From: Erwinia persicina
GTDB lineage: Bacteria; Pseudomonadota; Gammaproteobacteria; Enterobacterales; Enterobacteriaceae
Direction of reading: 5' to 3'
DNA: 64,000 nucleotides
NCBI RefSeq assembly: GCF_014838825.1
Contig: NZ_JACYMO010000009.1
Location: 62,001-126,000, forward strand
The notes under the pieces: generated by a model
Databases searched by the model: none
Seen by the model: the letters and a program-made list of their open reading frames with translations, nothing else
Told to the model about the DNA's origin: nothing
In this document: in pieces, positions 37,875 to 48,877 of the stretch
How positions within the stretch are numbered: the stretch's first letter is position 1
Layout of the letters: the number at the start of each line of letters is the position of its first letter
Program-made: the position numbers and the translations under genes

Positions 37875-38245
37875 GTGCATCAACAGGGGGCTTATTGCCG
37901 AATTCACCCTCCCGCCGGACAAAAATGATACAAATCATGTAACGCATTTATTCTGATAACTAAAGATATGCACTGGTTATGCAGTTTTTTGCGCTATATC
38001 ATCCTGCTTTTTCGATCCCGTATTGCCTTTCGCCGCTATAAACGTTCTACTTACCCCCGTTTTTTCGTCATCACCCTGTATACAGAAAATAATCAGCTCA
38101 CATTCGCTGTTGATAATGCCATTGGAAGTGGTTTCCACTGCATAGGTTCTGTCAGACCGCGTTTTTAGAGCAAACAGGGACACAGGTCTTTCAAAGAGAC
38201 CTGATAACACGACTTTTCACACCATCACGGGCAACACGATTTCTT
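37875..38245. other. Leader region of brnQ
   Basis: This AT-rich gap of 371 bases before brnQ contains a small hairpin (CAGGTCT 38183-38189 with AGACCTG 38197-38203). A 66-codon frame (37968-38168) has no convincing ribosome binding site and a cationic N-terminus. The brnQ promoter must lie here, but I cannot place it. Confidence 0.4.
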
Positions 38246-39568
38246 ATGACACATCGTTTAACTTCCAAAGATATTCTGGCACTGGGCTTTATGACGTTTG
38301 CCCTGTTTGTCGGTGCCGGAAACATCATCTTCCCTCCTATGGTAGGGATCCAGTCCGGCGAACACGTCTGGATCGCCGCGCTTGGCTTTTTGATCACCGC
38401 CGTCGGTCTGCCGGTGATCACGGTGATTGCCCTGGCGCGCGTGGGCGGCGGTATTGATGCCCTTAGCTCACCGATCGGCAGAGCCGCTGGCGTGGTACTG
38501 GCGACGGTGTGTTACCTGGCCGTCGGGCCGCTGTTTGCGACACCGCGCACGGCCACCGTATCGTTTGAGGTAGGAATTGCCCCTCTGACGGGCGATGGCG
38601 CACTGCCGCTGATGATCTACAGCGTGGTCTACTTCGCGCTGGTGATTGGCATTTCCCTGTATCCCGGCAAACTGCTCGATACGGTTGGCCACGTCCTGGC
38701 ACCACTGAAGATCTTAGCTCTGACCGTACTGGGCGTCGCGGCTCTGCTGTGGCCGGCAGGCGGTCTGGTTCCGGCTACCGTTGACTATCAGCGTGCAGCC
38801 TTCTCCAGTGGCTTTGTAAACGGTTATCTGACGATGGATACGCTTGGCGCGCTGGTGTTTGGGATCGTCATTGTTAACGCTGCCCGTTCGCGCGGCATCG
38901 GTGATGCCAGATTGCTGACCCGCTACACCGTGATTGCCGGACTGATTGCTGGCGTAGGGCTGACGCTGGTTTATCTGGCGCTGTTTAAACTGGGCTCCGA
39001 CAGTGCGTCCATCGTTGACCAGCAGGCAAACGGGGCAGCGATCCTCCACGCCTACGTTCAACATACTTTTGGCAACATGGGGAGCCTGTTCCTGGCCGCG
39101 CTGATTTTTGTTGCCTGTATGGTCACCGCCGTGGGCCTGACCTGTGCCTGCGCGGAGTTTTTTGAGCAATTATTGCCTCTCAGCTATCGTCAGTTGGTGT
39201 TTATTCTGGGTCTGTTCTCCATGGTGGTGTCCAACCTGGGCCTCAGCCATCTGATTCAGATCTCAATTCCAGTGTTAACTGCGATTTACCCGCCTTGTAT
39301 TGTGCTGGTACTGTTAAGTTTCACCCTGAAATGGTGGAAAAAAAGTACAAGGATCGTTGCCCCGGTAATGCTGGTCAGCCTGGTATTTGGCATCGTCGAT
39401 GCAATAAAAAGCACCAACTTTAAGGCAATCCTGCCCGCTATTACCCAGAATCTGCCCTTAGCCGATCAGGGGCTGGCATGGTTGCCGCCTTCACTGGTGA
39501 TGCTGGTATTGGTGGCCGTGTACGATCGCGTTTCAGGTCGCCAGTCGGTTACTGCGCATCAGCAATAG
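38246..39568 (+). CDS. brnQ: Branched-chain amino acid carrier BrnQ
   Basis: This 440-residue inner-membrane transporter of the LIVCS family, with twelve hydrophobic segments, takes up leucine, isoleucine and valine with sodium or protons. Sequence features match E. coli Brn[58 protein letters not shown] and [12 protein letters not shown]. Its place after phoR and before proY is the E. coli order. Confidence 0.97.
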   Translation: MTHRLTSKDILALGFMTFALFVGAGNIIFPPMVGIQSGEHVWIAALGFLITAVGLPVITVIALARVGGGIDALSSPIGRAAGVVLATVCYLAVGPLFATPRTATVSFEVGIAPLTGDGALPLMIYSVVYFALVIGISLYPGKLLDTVGHVLAPLKILALTVLGVAALLWPAGGLVPATVDYQRAAFSSGFVNGYLTMDTLGALVFGIVIVNAARSRGIGDARLLTRYTVIAGLIAGVGLTLVYLALFKLGSDSASIVDQQANGAAILHAYVQHTFGNMGSLFLAALIFVACMVTAVGLTCACAEFFEQLLPLSYRQLVFILGLFSMVVSNLGLSHLIQISIPVLTAIYPPCIVLVLLSFTLKWWKKSTRIVAPVMLVSLVFGIVDAIKSTNFKAILPAITQNLPLADQGLAWLPPSLVMLVLVAVYDRVSGRQSVTAHQQ

Positions 39569-39580
39569 CGTTGTAAACTC

Positions 39581-39606
39581 CCTCTTACCTTCTTGCCGGT
39601 AAGAGG
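39581..39606 (+). other. Hairpin between brnQ and proY
   Basis: CCTCTTACC (39581-39589) pairs with GGTAAGAGG (39598-39606) over an 8-base loop, just upstream of the proY ribosome binding site (AGGTGG at 39611-39616). It may weaken readthrough or alter translation of proY. Confidence 0.5.
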
Positions 39607-39621
39607 CCGACAGGTGGAAAA

Positions 39622-40974
39622 ATGACAAGTACAACACTCAAAAAGGGACTGAACACCCGCCATATTCGTTTTATGGCGCTGGGTTCTGCCATCGGCACCG
39701 GGCTGTTTTACGGCTCGGCGGATGCTATCAGAATGGCCGGCCCCGGCGTTTTGATTGCCTATCTTATCGGCGGTGTCGCCGCCTATATTATTATGCGTGC
39801 GCTGGGCGAAATGTCGGTGAACAACCCGCAGGCCAGCTCATTCTCCCGCTATGCACGAGATTACCTCGGCCCCCTTTCTGGCTATATCACCGGCTGGACC
39901 TACTGTTTTGAAATTCTTATTGTCGCGATTGCCGACGTCACCGCCTTTGGTATTTACATGGGCGTGTGGTTCCCGGATGTAGCGCACTGGATCTGGGTAC
40001 TGAGCGTGGTACTGATTATCGGCGCGCTGAATCTCGCCACGGTGAAAGTGTTTGGCGAAGTCGAGTTCTGGCTGTCACTGTTTAAAGTCGCCACCATTAT
40101 GGTGATGATCGTCGCCGGTTTTGGCATCATTTTCTGGGGCATTGGCAACGGTGGCCAGGCCACCGGGATCAGCAATCTTTGGACTCACGGCGGTTTTGTT
40201 CCCAATGGCTGGATTGGCGTGGTGCTGTCACTGCAGGTGGTGATGTTTGCCTTTGGCGGCATTGAGATCATCGGTATCACAGCGGGTGAAGCGAAAGATC
40301 CCCAGGTATCGATTCCCCGGGCGATTAATACCGTCCCGCTGCGAATTCTGATTTTTTATGTCGGTACGCTGTTTGTCATTATGTCGATTTATCCGTGGAA
40401 CCAGGTGGGGACCAACGGCAGCCCGTTTGTCCTTACTTTCCAGCATATGGGCATTGCCGCAGCGGCCACCATCCTCAATTTTGTGGTGATCACCGCCTCA
40501 CTGTCGGCGATTAACAGCGATGTGTTTGGCGTGGGACGGATGCTGCACGGTATGGCTGAGCAGGGGCATGCGCCGAAGGTGTTTGCTACCGTATCGCGCA
40601 GGGGCATCCCGTGGGTGACGGTGCTGGCAATGATGATGGCGATGCTGGTGGCCGTATACCTGAACTATCTGATGCCAAAAAAAGTGTTCCTGGTCATTGC
40701 CTCGCTGGCGACCTTTGCCACCGTCTGGGTGTGGATTATGATCCTCTTCTCTCAGATTGCCTTCCGCCGTACGCTGACCCCTGAGCAAAAGAACGCGCTG
40801 AAGTTCGCGCTGCCGGGTGGCTCGGCGACCGCGATGGTTGGCATCCTGTTCCTGCTGTTTGTGATTGGGCTGATCGGCTATTTTCCCGATACCCGCATAT
40901 CGCTCTATGTCGGGATGGGCTGGATCCTGCTGCTGCTGGTGAGCTGGCAGTGGGTGAAACGCAAAAATCGATAA
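39622..40974 (+). CDS. proY: Amino acid permease ProY
   Basis: A 450-residue APC-family transporter with twelve hydrophobic segments, matching E. coli ProY (proline-specific permease homologue): [42 protein letters not shown] and [16 protein letters not shown]. The amino acid specificity is debated in E. coli. It follows brnQ by 53 bases and probably shares its transcript in part. Confidence 0.95.
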   Translation: MTSTTLKKGLNTRHIRFMALGSAIGTGLFYGSADAIRMAGPGVLIAYLIGGVAAYIIMRALGEMSVNNPQASSFSRYARDYLGPLSGYITGWTYCFEILIVAIADVTAFGIYMGVWFPDVAHWIWVLSVVLIIGALNLATVKVFGEVEFWLSLFKVATIMVMIVAGFGIIFWGIGNGGQATGISNLWTHGGFVPNGWIGVVLSLQVVMFAFGGIEIIGITAGEAKDPQVSIPRAINTVPLRILIFYVGTLFVIMSIYPWNQVGTNGSPFVLTFQHMGIAAAATILNFVVITASLSAINSDVFGVGRMLHGMAEQGHAPKVFATVSRRGIPWVTVLAMMMAMLVAVYLNYLMPKKVFLVIASLATFATVWVWIMILFSQIAFRRTLTPEQKNALKFALPGGSATAMVGILFLLFVIGLIGYFPDTRISLYVGMGWILLLLVSWQWVKRKNR

Positions 40975-40982
40975 ACCTTCAA

Positions 40983-41007
40983 TGCTGGTCAGCTCAACTG
41001 ACCAGCA
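40983..41007. terminator. Bidirectional hairpin between proY and the MFS gene
   Basis: TGCTGGTCAG (40983-40992) pairs perfectly with CTGACCAGCA (40998-41007) over CTCAA, between convergent stops. Confidence 0.65.
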
Positions 41008-41019
41008 CTATCCTTCCCC

Positions 41020-42417
41020 TTAAGATAACGCTGCCCGTCTGGCACTGAAAAACGCCAGCAGAGGAGCGATAGCGAGTACGCTAAACACGATCCTTGCCGC
41101 ACTGCTGGCACCTTCCACGCCGCCGGGTACATTCAAGCCTCCCAGATTGGCCAGCATACCTGCCAGTGCCGCACCCAATGCGGTAGCAAACAGTTGTACC
41201 GTGGAGATCGAGGCGGCAGCGGCATCCTGCTCGTCACGGGAGGCGACATCCAGCACGCGAGTCAGCAGATGAGGCCAGCCCAGACCAATGCCAAAACCCA
41301 CCAGCAATAACCCCAGTGAAATGATCACCACGAGCATACGACTCGCGTCGCTTTGTAACGGAAAGAAGAAAGCCAGTATTACCATCCCGGCCAGTACAAG
41401 CAGGGGACCGGCGACGATGGCCCGCGACACTTTTTTCGCTCGCCAGCCTGAGCTCCAGATTTCCGCCAGCGTCCAGCCTGCCGCCATCAGCGCGGCCAGA
41501 TAGCCGGATATCAGTGGGGTCTGGCCGTGGAGATTCTGCAGGAAGTAGGGGACAAAGGTTTCGCTGGTCATGCCCACCACCAGCAGGCCGATAGTGAGAT
41601 AAAGACTCAGCAGCGGGGAACGCAGGCGCAGCGCATTGCGTGGCAGCAGGCAGGTATCACTTACCCATTCCTGGCGGATTAACAGCGCTATCATCAGGAT
41701 GGCCAGGGCAACCCCTGTGAGATTGTCACTCAGTTGTGATTTCGTACTGCCAATACTGATGGCCAGGACTGCGCCGGTGAGCAGCAACAGCTGTATCAGT
41801 GGCAGGCGGCCTGCTGGCCTGCGTTGACGGCTCTCCGCTGGCAAAGCCCGCCATACCACCCAGGCGTAGATTGCTGTCATGGGGAGCAGAAAAACAAAGG
41901 CCAGCCGCCAGGCGTCCATATCCGCAAAGATGCCACCAATCGCCGGGCCTGTCAGCGTGGCCACCCCCCACATCCCCGAGATCAGCGCAAAGGCACGCGG
42001 CCACAGCGTTCTTTCAAAGACCTCGTAAATCATGCTGTAGCCGAGGGCAAACATGAAGCCACCGCCAAGGCCCTGAACGGAGCGCCCCACTAACATTGCC
42101 AGCATATTGGGAGCCAGCGCACACAGCAGGGAACCGGCAACAAACAGCAGAATGGAGATAGCGTAAGTCCCTCGTGACCCGGCGCGACTTAGCGTCCGGC
42201 TGGTCAACGCCGAACCGATGATTGAGGCGACCACAAACAGCGTGGTATTCCAGGCGTAAAGATTGAGTCCGCCGATCTCTTTAACGACGGAAGGCAGCAC
42301 GGTGGTCGCGATGTAAATATTAATAGCGTGAAGTGCCACGCCACCAGATAGCGCGACAGAGCGCAGGGCATTCTTACCGGAAAGAAGATCCCCCCAGTTT
42401 CCTTCATGTGGTGACAT
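41020..42417 (-). CDS. MFS drug-exporter-like transporter
   Basis: A 465-residue major facilitator with roughly fourteen hydrophobic segments, of the drug:proton antiporter type: ALHAINIYIATTVLPSVVKEIGGL in the first segment and GRSVQGLGGGFMFALGYSMIYEV around the antiporter motif. It replaces malZ, which lies near this point in E. coli. It is transcribed away from the cysteine-rich regulator at 42531, with an operator-like repeat between them. The transported compound is unknown; export of a toxic or signalling molecule sensed by that regulator is the likely logic. Confidence 0.85.
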   Translation of the reverse strand: MSPHEGNWGDLLSGKNALRSVALSGGVALHAINIYIATTVLPSVVKEIGGLNLYAWNTTLFVVASIIGSALTSRTLSRAGSRGTYAISILLFVAGSLLCALAPNMLAMLVGRSVQGLGGGFMFALGYSMIYEVFERTLWPRAFALISGMWGVATLTGPAIGGIFADMDAWRLAFVFLLPMTAIYAWVVWRALPAESRQRRPAGRLPLIQLLLLTGAVLAISIGSTKSQLSDNLTGVALAILMIALLIRQEWVSDTCLLPRNALRLRSPLLSLYLTIGLLVVGMTSETFVPYFLQNLHGQTPLISGYLAALMAAGWTLAEIWSSGWRAKKVSRAIVAGPLLVLAGMVILAFFFPLQSDASRMLVVIISLGLLLVGFGIGLGWPHLLTRVLDVASRDEQDAAAASISTVQLFATALGAALAGMLANLGGLNVPGGVEGASSAARIVFSVLAIAPLLAFFSARRAALS

Positions 42418-42489
42418 AATGATTTCCTTAAGCGACGTGAGTGAGTCACTCAGGGTTGCCTGCTTTCATGCCCTGAGGTAAATTAATAA

Positions 42490-42507
42490 AACAAGAAAAT
42501 GCTTGTT
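42490..42507. promoter_or_regulatory. Operator-like inverted repeat between MFS gene and regulator
   Basis: AACAAG (42490-42495) and CTTGTT (42502-42507) form a perfect inverted repeat with a 6-bp centre, extended imperfectly by TA on both sides. It lies in the 113-base divergent region, 73 bases before the MFS start and 24 before the regulator start. It is a good candidate binding site for the regulator. Confidence 0.55.
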
Positions 42508-42530
42508 ATATTGTTTGGGGTAGAAAAATA

Positions 42531-43193
42531 TTGTCAACACATCTAACGCCTGCCGAGGCTAAAGAGCATTTATCGACATCACAGAGACTGCTTCACCTGC
42601 TGAAAACGCGTGGACCGCAGCAGGCTTCTGAGGCGGGAAACGTGCTGGGCATGACCGCTGAAGCGGCACGTCAGCAGTTCAATAAGCTGGCAACGGAAGG
42701 GCTGGTGGCCGCGTTTTCGCAGGCGCGAGGCGTCGGGCGTCCCTCCCAGTTCTGGCAGCTTACTCCGGAGGGGCAGAAACAATTTCCTGATACCCATCCT
42801 GAACTCACGGTGCAACTGCTGGATGTGGTGCGTGAATCCTTCGGCGAACAGGCGATTGACATGCTGATTGCCAGACGCGAGGAGAAAACCCGTGTGTTCT
42901 ACCGCCAGGAGCTGTCAGCGCTTTCAGACCTGCCAGCGCGGGTGGCGCGTCTGGCAGAGATCCGTTCTGCAGAGGGATATATGGCGGAATACGCGGTACA
43001 GGATGATGGCAGCCTGTTGTTGATTGAAAACCACTGCCCGATTTGCGCGGCCGCAGCAAGCTGTCAGGGATTCTGTCGCGCTGAACAGGCCATTTTCAGT
43101 GACGTCCTGGAGGCCGAAGTGGTTCGCGTGGAGCATATCCTCAGCGAGGCCCGACGCTGTGCGTATCGGGTGCAGCCCTTTAAGGGATGCTGA
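42531..43193 (+). CDS. Cysteine-rich HTH regulator (SufR-like family)
   Basis: A 220-residue regulator with an ArsR/DeoR-like winged helix at residues 18-75 (LLKTRGPQQASEAGNVLGMTAEAARQQFNKLATEGLV) and a C-terminal domain rich in cysteine: residues 169, 172, 178, 182, 210 and 220, in the ENHCPIC and GFC-R-AE segments. The layout resembles the SufR-type family of predicted metal- or [Fe-S]-binding regulators. The start codon is TTG at 42531, behind a GGGGTAG stretch; no better start exists before residue 41. It is divergent from the MFS exporter, which it probably controls. Confidence 0.75.
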   Translation: MSTHLTPAEAKEHLSTSQRLLHLLKTRGPQQASEAGNVLGMTAEAARQQFNKLATEGLVAAFSQARGVGRPSQFWQLTPEGQKQFPDTHPELTVQLLDVVRESFGEQAIDMLIARREEKTRVFYRQELSALSDLPARVARLAEIRSAEGYMAEYAVQDDGSLLLIENHCPICAAAASCQGFCRAEQAIFSDVLEAEVVRVEHILSEARRCAYRVQPFKGC

Positions 43194-43269
43194 AACCGGA
43201 GCACGCCTGTCGCCTGATAACGGAAAAACGGCACCGGATGTCTCAGCCTTGCCTTAACACGAGGAGGGG

Positions 43270-44544
43270 TTACTGCGCATAGCTGACCGGGCGCAGCAGC
43301 GACGGGTCGATGTGCTGGCGCAGACGCTTCAGGGCGCTGTCATATGGGCATAGAGTACCTGCCACCGTTTTCTGACAGCCGGCATAGTGCCACTCGGTGG
43401 TCAACAGCGGATGCTGACCATCGGGAGGCGTCAGATTGCGGATCTGATCGAGGCTCTGCCCACGGAACATGACGCGGATATAGCGTTTACCGCTTTCTGT
43501 ATCACGCCAGCGTTCAAACACCAGGCTGCCCGCAGGCTGAATAGTGCCGCGCGGATAGTCACCCTGCTGCCAGCTGAAGTTCAGCAGGGTACGCAGATAG
43601 GCGATATTCACGTCATGGGCAACGTACAGCAGCCAGCGGGTATCCGGCGGGGCATTGTCCTGAGGCGAAACGCCCTGCTGTAGCGCTTTGGCAATCTGAT
43701 CCATAAACAGGGATGCGCCGCGCTGCGCAACGTAAGGCTGGTCGTTGGTGGCATCATATTTTGGCGTCAGCATGGCCATCAGTTTACCCATCTCCCTGGC
43801 GCTCGAAGCATGACCAAACGCTACCTGACTCAGGGGTTTATTCTCACTCCATTCCAGGCGCAGGGTTTCCGCCATCGCGGCCAGCGTATCCAGGCCGGTG
43901 ATCATTATGCGCCCATCAGAGGCAAATTTAATTTCCCACGCTTTATCAAATACCGGGCAGGGCTGGTCTGGCAGGCAGACGGCTTTTTTCAGCAGAGAAA
44001 TTTCCGGCTGGAGCCGCTTTTGTGCCTCGCTGAGGCTTCCCCCCAGGGCTTTAAGCGCCCCTGCACGTTGCTTCTGTGCATCCAGCGTGACGCCGCCCGG
44101 GCTGTCGTTCTGAAACAGCGGGTCGTTATGCACCGGTGAGTAATGTACCGTCAGGCCGCAGCCGGGAAATGCCCCGTCCGTCAGGGCCTCGGCGGTGGCG
44201 CGCGTACGCTGCAGGGGGCTGGCCCAGACGAAAACGTCCTTCCCGGTTGGGCAGCCTGCACCGAGCAGTCCGGCCCGGCGGTATTCATTGCCTTCGTATT
44301 GCCCTTTTAGCCAGGCCGCGGTGTAACCGTGGCCGGTCAACTGGCCGTCAGCCGTCAGCCAGGGGGCCCAGGGGCGGGCACTGCCGGTTTCCATCTCTTT
44401 ACGATTATCTGCCGTAGGGGGACGCACCCCGTGACGGCTGACTTCCACCACTTTTTCCAGCACATAGTGGGGCGCGGCCTGAGCGAGCAGGCTGAGCGAA
44501 CTGAGCAGGGCGGCGAGGGAAAAACGCAGAACGTGCTTTTTCAT
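43270..44544 (-). CDS. Histidine acid phosphatase, phytase type
   Basis: A 424-residue periplasmic enzyme with a signal peptide ending LLAQA before APHYVLEKVVE. The catalytic histidine lies in SRHGVRPPT. The HD motif, normally HDTN or HDSN, reads HDVN here (VAHDVNIAYLRTL). The middle shows ASPLQRTRATAEAL and CGLTVHYSPVHNDPLF. It resembles Klebsiella-type phytases more than AppA or Agp, so it may release phosphate from phytate or sugar phosphates. ATG 44544 gives the signal peptide and has AAGGATG upstream. No PHO box was found. Confidence 0.85.
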   Translation of the reverse strand: MKKHVLRFSLAALLSSLSLLAQAAPHYVLEKVVEVSRHGVRPPTADNRKEMETGSARPWAPWLTADGQLTGHGYTAAWLKGQYEGNEYRRAGLLGAGCPTGKDVFVWASPLQRTRATAEALTDGAFPGCGLTVHYSPVHNDPLFQNDSPGGVTLDAQKQRAGALKALGGSLSEAQKRLQPEISLLKKAVCLPDQPCPVFDKAWEIKFASDGRIMITGLDTLAAMAETLRLEWSENKPLSQVAFGHASSAREMGKLMAMLTPKYDATNDQPYVAQRGASLFMDQIAKALQQGVSPQDNAPPDTRWLLYVAHDVNIAYLRTLLNFSWQQGDYPRGTIQPAGSLVFERWRDTESGKRYIRVMFRGQSLDQIRNLTPPDGQHPLLTTEWHYAGCQKTVAGTLCPYDSALKRLRQHIDPSLLRPVSYAQ

Positions 44545-44639
44545 CGGGATCATCCTTGTTGTGGTGTCTGTACCAGTAGGCATCATTACAAGGTTTTTCA
44601 GACAGGTGTGACAAAAGGTGCGGAGAAGGGGAGGACAGA

Positions 44640-44672
44640 CGAAAAAAAAGCCCGCCGAAGCGAGCTTTATTG
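44640..44672 (-). terminator. Intrinsic terminator of the peroxiredoxin gene
   Basis: On the minus strand AGCTCGC, a TTCG tetraloop and GCGGGCT are followed by eight T. It ends the peroxiredoxin transcript 16 or so bases after its stop and before the phosphatase promoter. Confidence 0.85.
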
Positions 44673-44687
44673 AAAACGCAGCGGTAA

Positions 44688-45290
44688 TTACAGCTTCGCA
44701 GCATTCTCAGACAGGTATTTAGCCACACCTTCCGGTGATGCGCCCATACCTTCTTTTCCTTTTTCCCACTGAGCCGGGCACACTTCGCCGTGCTCTTCGT
44801 GGAATTGCAGCGCGTCAACCATGCGCAGCATTTCATCAACGTTACGACCCAGTGGCAGATCGTTAACCACCTGGTGACGAACCACACCGGCTTTGTCGAT
44901 CAGGAAAGAACCACGCAGAGCAACGCCCGCATCCGGGTGCTCGATGCCGTAGGCTTTCTGGATTTCACGTTTGATGTCAGCAACCATCGCGTACTGAACT
45001 TCGCCGATGCCGCCTTTATCAACCGGCGTTTTACGCCATGCGTTATGCACGAACTCTGAATCGAAGGAAACACCCACAACTTCAACGCCACGCTTCTGGA
45101 ATTCGGCATAACGCTTGTCGAAAGCGATCAGCTCAGAAGGGCATACGAAGGTGAAGTCCATTGGCCAAAAGAACACAACGGTGGCTTTACCAGCGGTGTG
45201 TTTTTTAAAGTTGAAGTTCTCTACGATCTCACCGTTGCCCAGGACGGCGGCGGCGGTAAAATCTGGGGCTGGACGAGTAACCAGGACCAT
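44688..45290 (-). CDS. 2-Cys peroxiredoxin (AhpC/Prx1 family)
   Basis: A 200-residue cytoplasmic peroxidase. The peroxidatic cysteine 50 sits in DFTFVCPSEL, and the resolving cysteine 171 in HGEVCPAQW, near the C-terminus. It removes hydrogen peroxide and organic peroxides with electrons from thioredoxin or a similar donor. It is a typical Prx1-class enzyme, distinct from AhpC of the ahpCF operon, and no ahpF is nearby. ATG 45290 follows CAGGAG. E. coli has no counterpart at this position. Confidence 0.92.
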   Translation of the reverse strand: MVLVTRPAPDFTAAAVLGNGEIVENFNFKKHTAGKATVVFFWPMDFTFVCPSELIAFDKRYAEFQKRGVEVVGVSFDSEFVHNAWRKTPVDKGGIGEVQYAMVADIKREIQKAYGIEHPDAGVALRGSFLIDKAGVVRHQVVNDLPLGRNVDEMLRMVDALQFHEEHGEVCPAQWEKGKEGMGASPEGVAKYLSENAAKL

Positions 45291-45484
45291 GTTCACTCCT
45301 GTAAAAGTTAGTTGAATTAAGGTGACAAGACGCAGGCAGTATACGGGGCGTGCCCGGTGCGGGCCAGCGAACTGCACCAATTATTCGGATAGGTTGTGCC
45401 TATCAAAATTCGAGTAATTATAAAGCAGTATCATACAATAACCTTTTTTAGAAAAAGGGCAAGGTGTAAACGTGGCAATGTCTT

Positions 45485-46066
45485 TTACAGCTTACGCTGC
45501 ACGGCCTGCGCCATCATGCGGGGGTAAATCTGCCAGAAATATTCTTCAAGCGCCTGATAATTTTCTATAAAATCCTGGTAGCTTTCCGCCAGTGCAGCCA
45601 GCTTTGGACGGCGGCTGGCCATACCCTGTAACACATTTTGCAGAAACGGCGCTTCGGCGTAGCGCTCCATCCAGCGTCCATTCCATAAGTGATGATTAAG
45701 AGTCTGGAAGCGCTCCGGTGTCGGTCCAAGTTGCGGTTCGATCACACTTCTGACATGTGACAAAAAAGCTGGCAAAGAAATTTCCGGCACCAGTGTATTC
45801 CAGTGAGATGACAGAAAATGATCCCAGATGACATCGAGGGTAATCGGGGACACGCGACGTGTTTCACTGCGGAAGAGCTGGCGTGCGCTGCGCACTTCCG
45901 GCAGAGAATCCGTCAGCGCGTCGATGCGGCGATGCAGGGCTATGCCTTCAGCGACAGGGGCGGGCCACTGCTGGTGAGGGTTACCGCGAACATAATCGGC
46001 CATCATATTACCCAGCAGTGAGCTGTCGGCAAGGGTGGCAAGATGGAGGTGAGCAAGATAATTCAT
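45485..46066 (-). CDS. acpH: Acyl carrier protein phosphodiesterase
   Basis: A 193-residue enzyme that removes the 4'-phosphopantetheine arm from acyl carrier protein. The N-terminus MNYLAHLHLA, the metal motif LLGNMMADYVRG, HRRIDALTDS and LDVIWDHFLSSHW agree with E. coli AcpH (YajB). It is divergent from queA, as in E. coli, although malZ, its other neighbour there, is missing. Confidence 0.95.
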   Translation of the reverse strand: MNYLAHLHLATLADSSLLGNMMADYVRGNPHQQWPAPVAEGIALHRRIDALTDSLPEVRSARQLFRSETRRVSPITLDVIWDHFLSSHWNTLVPEISLPAFLSHVRSVIEPQLGPTPERFQTLNHHLWNGRWMERYAEAPFLQNVLQGMASRRPKLAALAESYQDFIENYQALEEYFWQIYPRMMAQAVQRKL

Positions 46067-46172
46067 GGCGGGATTCTAACCTATAGCGGGCAGACTTCAA
46101 GCCGCAGCTGTGCTGGCGGTAATGTGACTTATTTTGCCGATAGTTGCAGGGATAGTCAGCAGATTGTTTAGC

Positions 46173-46195
46173 TATGGGCAGTTTTCAGCTAGAAT
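46173..46195 (+). promoter_or_regulatory. Probable queA-operon promoter
   Basis: A -10 box TAGAAT (46190-46195) lies 32 bases before the queA start. The -35 is weak (TTTAGC with a 17-bp spacer). It is likely to drive queA-tgt-yajC-secDF. Confidence 0.45.
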
Positions 46196-46227
46196 GTGCG
46201 CCCTGATTTCCCGGACTGTGAATGACC

Positions 46228-47298
46228 ATGCGCGTTGCCGATTTTAACTTTGAGTTACCTGAATCTTTGATTGCCCACTATCCGCAGGCCCAGCGCAGCG
46301 GTTGCCGTCTGCTGTCGCTCAATGGCCCGGATGGCGAACTGACGCATGGGATCTTCACCGATTTGCTGGATAAGCTCAATCCCGGCGATCTGCTGGTGTT
46401 TAACAATACCCGGGTGATCCCGGCGCGTATTTTTGGCTGTAAGGCCAGCGGCGGTAAAATCGAAGTACTGATCGAGCGTATGCTGGACGACAAGCGCGTG
46501 CTGGCACATGTCCGCGCGTCGAAAGCTCCAAAGCCCGGCAGTGAACTGTTGCTGGGGGACGAAGAAAATGTGCCGGCCACGATGCTGGCCCGCCACGATG
46601 CCCTGTTCGAAATTGAATTTCACGACCCGCGCCCGGTGCTGGATATTCTGAATGACATCGGTCATATGCCGCTGCCGCCCTATATCGACCGCCCGGATGA
46701 AGACGCTGACCGCGAGCTGTACCAGACGGTTTACAGCCAGAAACCCGGGGCAGTCGCGGCACCGACGGCAGGGCTGCATTTTGATGAGCCGCTGCTTGCC
46801 GCGCTGCGGGAGAAAGGCGTTGAAACCGCGTTTGTAACCCTGCACGTCGGGGCGGGGACCTTCCAGCCCGTGCGCGTAGACACCATTGAAGATCACATCA
46901 TGCATGCCGAGTATGCGGAAGTGCCGCAGGACGTGGTGGATGCCGTGCTGGCATGTAAAGCGCGCGGTAACCGGGTTATTGCCGTCGGTACCACCTCCGT
47001 GCGCTCACTGGAGAGCGCTGCGCAGGCGGCGCAGGATGCGCTGATTGCGCCGTTCTTTGGTGACACCAGCATCTTTATCTATCCCGGCTATCACTATCAA
47101 ATTATTGATGTACTGGTGACCAATTTCCACCTGCCGGAATCCACGCTGATCATGCTGGTTTCGGCGTTTGCAGGCTATCAGCACACGATGCACGCTTATC
47201 AGCAGGCCGTAGCTGAAAAATATCGTTTCTTCAGCTATGGTGATGCGATGTTTATTACCCGTAATCCGCAGGCTGTCAGCGAAATTCCGGGGCAGTGA
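46228..47298 (+). CDS. queA: S-adenosylmethionine:tRNA ribosyltransferase-isomerase
   Basis: A 356-residue cytoplasmic enzyme that builds epoxyqueuosine on tRNA from the ribosyl group of S-adenosylmethionine. It opens [19 protein letters not shown] and carries [29 protein letters not shown] and [20 protein letters not shown]. The start could be ATG 46222 or 46228; the latter matches the E. coli protein start and length. It heads the queA-tgt-yajC-secD-secF gene row. Confidence 0.97.
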   Translation: MRVADFNFELPESLIAHYPQAQRSGCRLLSLNGPDGELTHGIFTDLLDKLNPGDLLVFNNTRVIPARIFGCKASGGKIEVLIERMLDDKRVLAHVRASKAPKPGSELLLGDEENVPATMLARHDALFEIEFHDPRPVLDILNDIGHMPLPPYIDRPDEDADRELYQTVYSQKPGAVAAPTAGLHFDEPLLAALREKGVETAFVTLHVGAGTFQPVRVDTIEDHIMHAEYAEVPQDVVDAVLACKARGNRVIAVGTTSVRSLESAAQAAQDALIAPFFGDTSIFIYPGYHYQIIDVLVTNFHLPESTLIMLVSAFAGYQHTMHAYQQAVAEKYRFFSYGDAMFITRNPQAVSEIPGQ

Positions 47299-47336
47299 TC
47301 CTTTCCAGGGGGCGGCACCGTCCGGCCCTTTTGTAA

Positions 47337-48503
<1,167 letters not shown>

Positions 48504-48521
48504 ACAAATGAGGGAAATTTA

Positions 48522-48851
48522 ATGAGCTTTTTCACTTCTGATGCCGTAGCAGCCGCAGCACCATCTCAGGGAAGTCCTTACTCTCTGGTGATTATGCTGG
48601 TTGTGTTTGGTCTGATTTTCTACTTTATGATCCTGCGCCCTCAGCAGAAACGTGCGAAAGAGCACAAGAAACTGATGGACTCCATTTCTAAAGGTGATGA
48701 AGTGCTGACGACCGGTGGTCTGGTAGGCCGTGTGACTAAAGTCGCTGAAACCGGCTATGTTGCTATCGCACTGAACGAAACCACTGAAGTTGTGGTCAAA
48801 CGTGACTTCGTTGCCGCCGTTCTGCCGAAAGGTACAATGAAGGCGCTTTAA
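48522..48851 (+). CDS. yajC: Sec translocase accessory subunit YajC
   Basis: A 109-residue protein with one N-terminal membrane helix ([17 protein letters not shown]) followed by the conserved [31 protein letters not shown] segment and a small beta domain. It associates with SecDF and AcrB in E. coli. It lies 18 bases after tgt and 26 before secD, so it belongs to the same operon. Confidence 0.97.
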   Translation: MSFFTSDAVAAAAPSQGSPYSLVIMLVVFGLIFYFMILRPQQKRAKEHKKLMDSISKGDEVLTTGGLVGRVTKVAETGYVAIALNETTEVVVKRDFVAAVLPKGTMKAL

Positions 48852-48877
48852 TTTTCGATTTCCCTAAGGGAACTGCC

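Noticed and set aside
37968-38168. A 66-codon plus-strand frame before brnQ
   Set aside because: It has no clear ribosome binding site and a composition unlike a secreted or cytoplasmic protein. It could be a leader peptide, but nothing supports that strongly.
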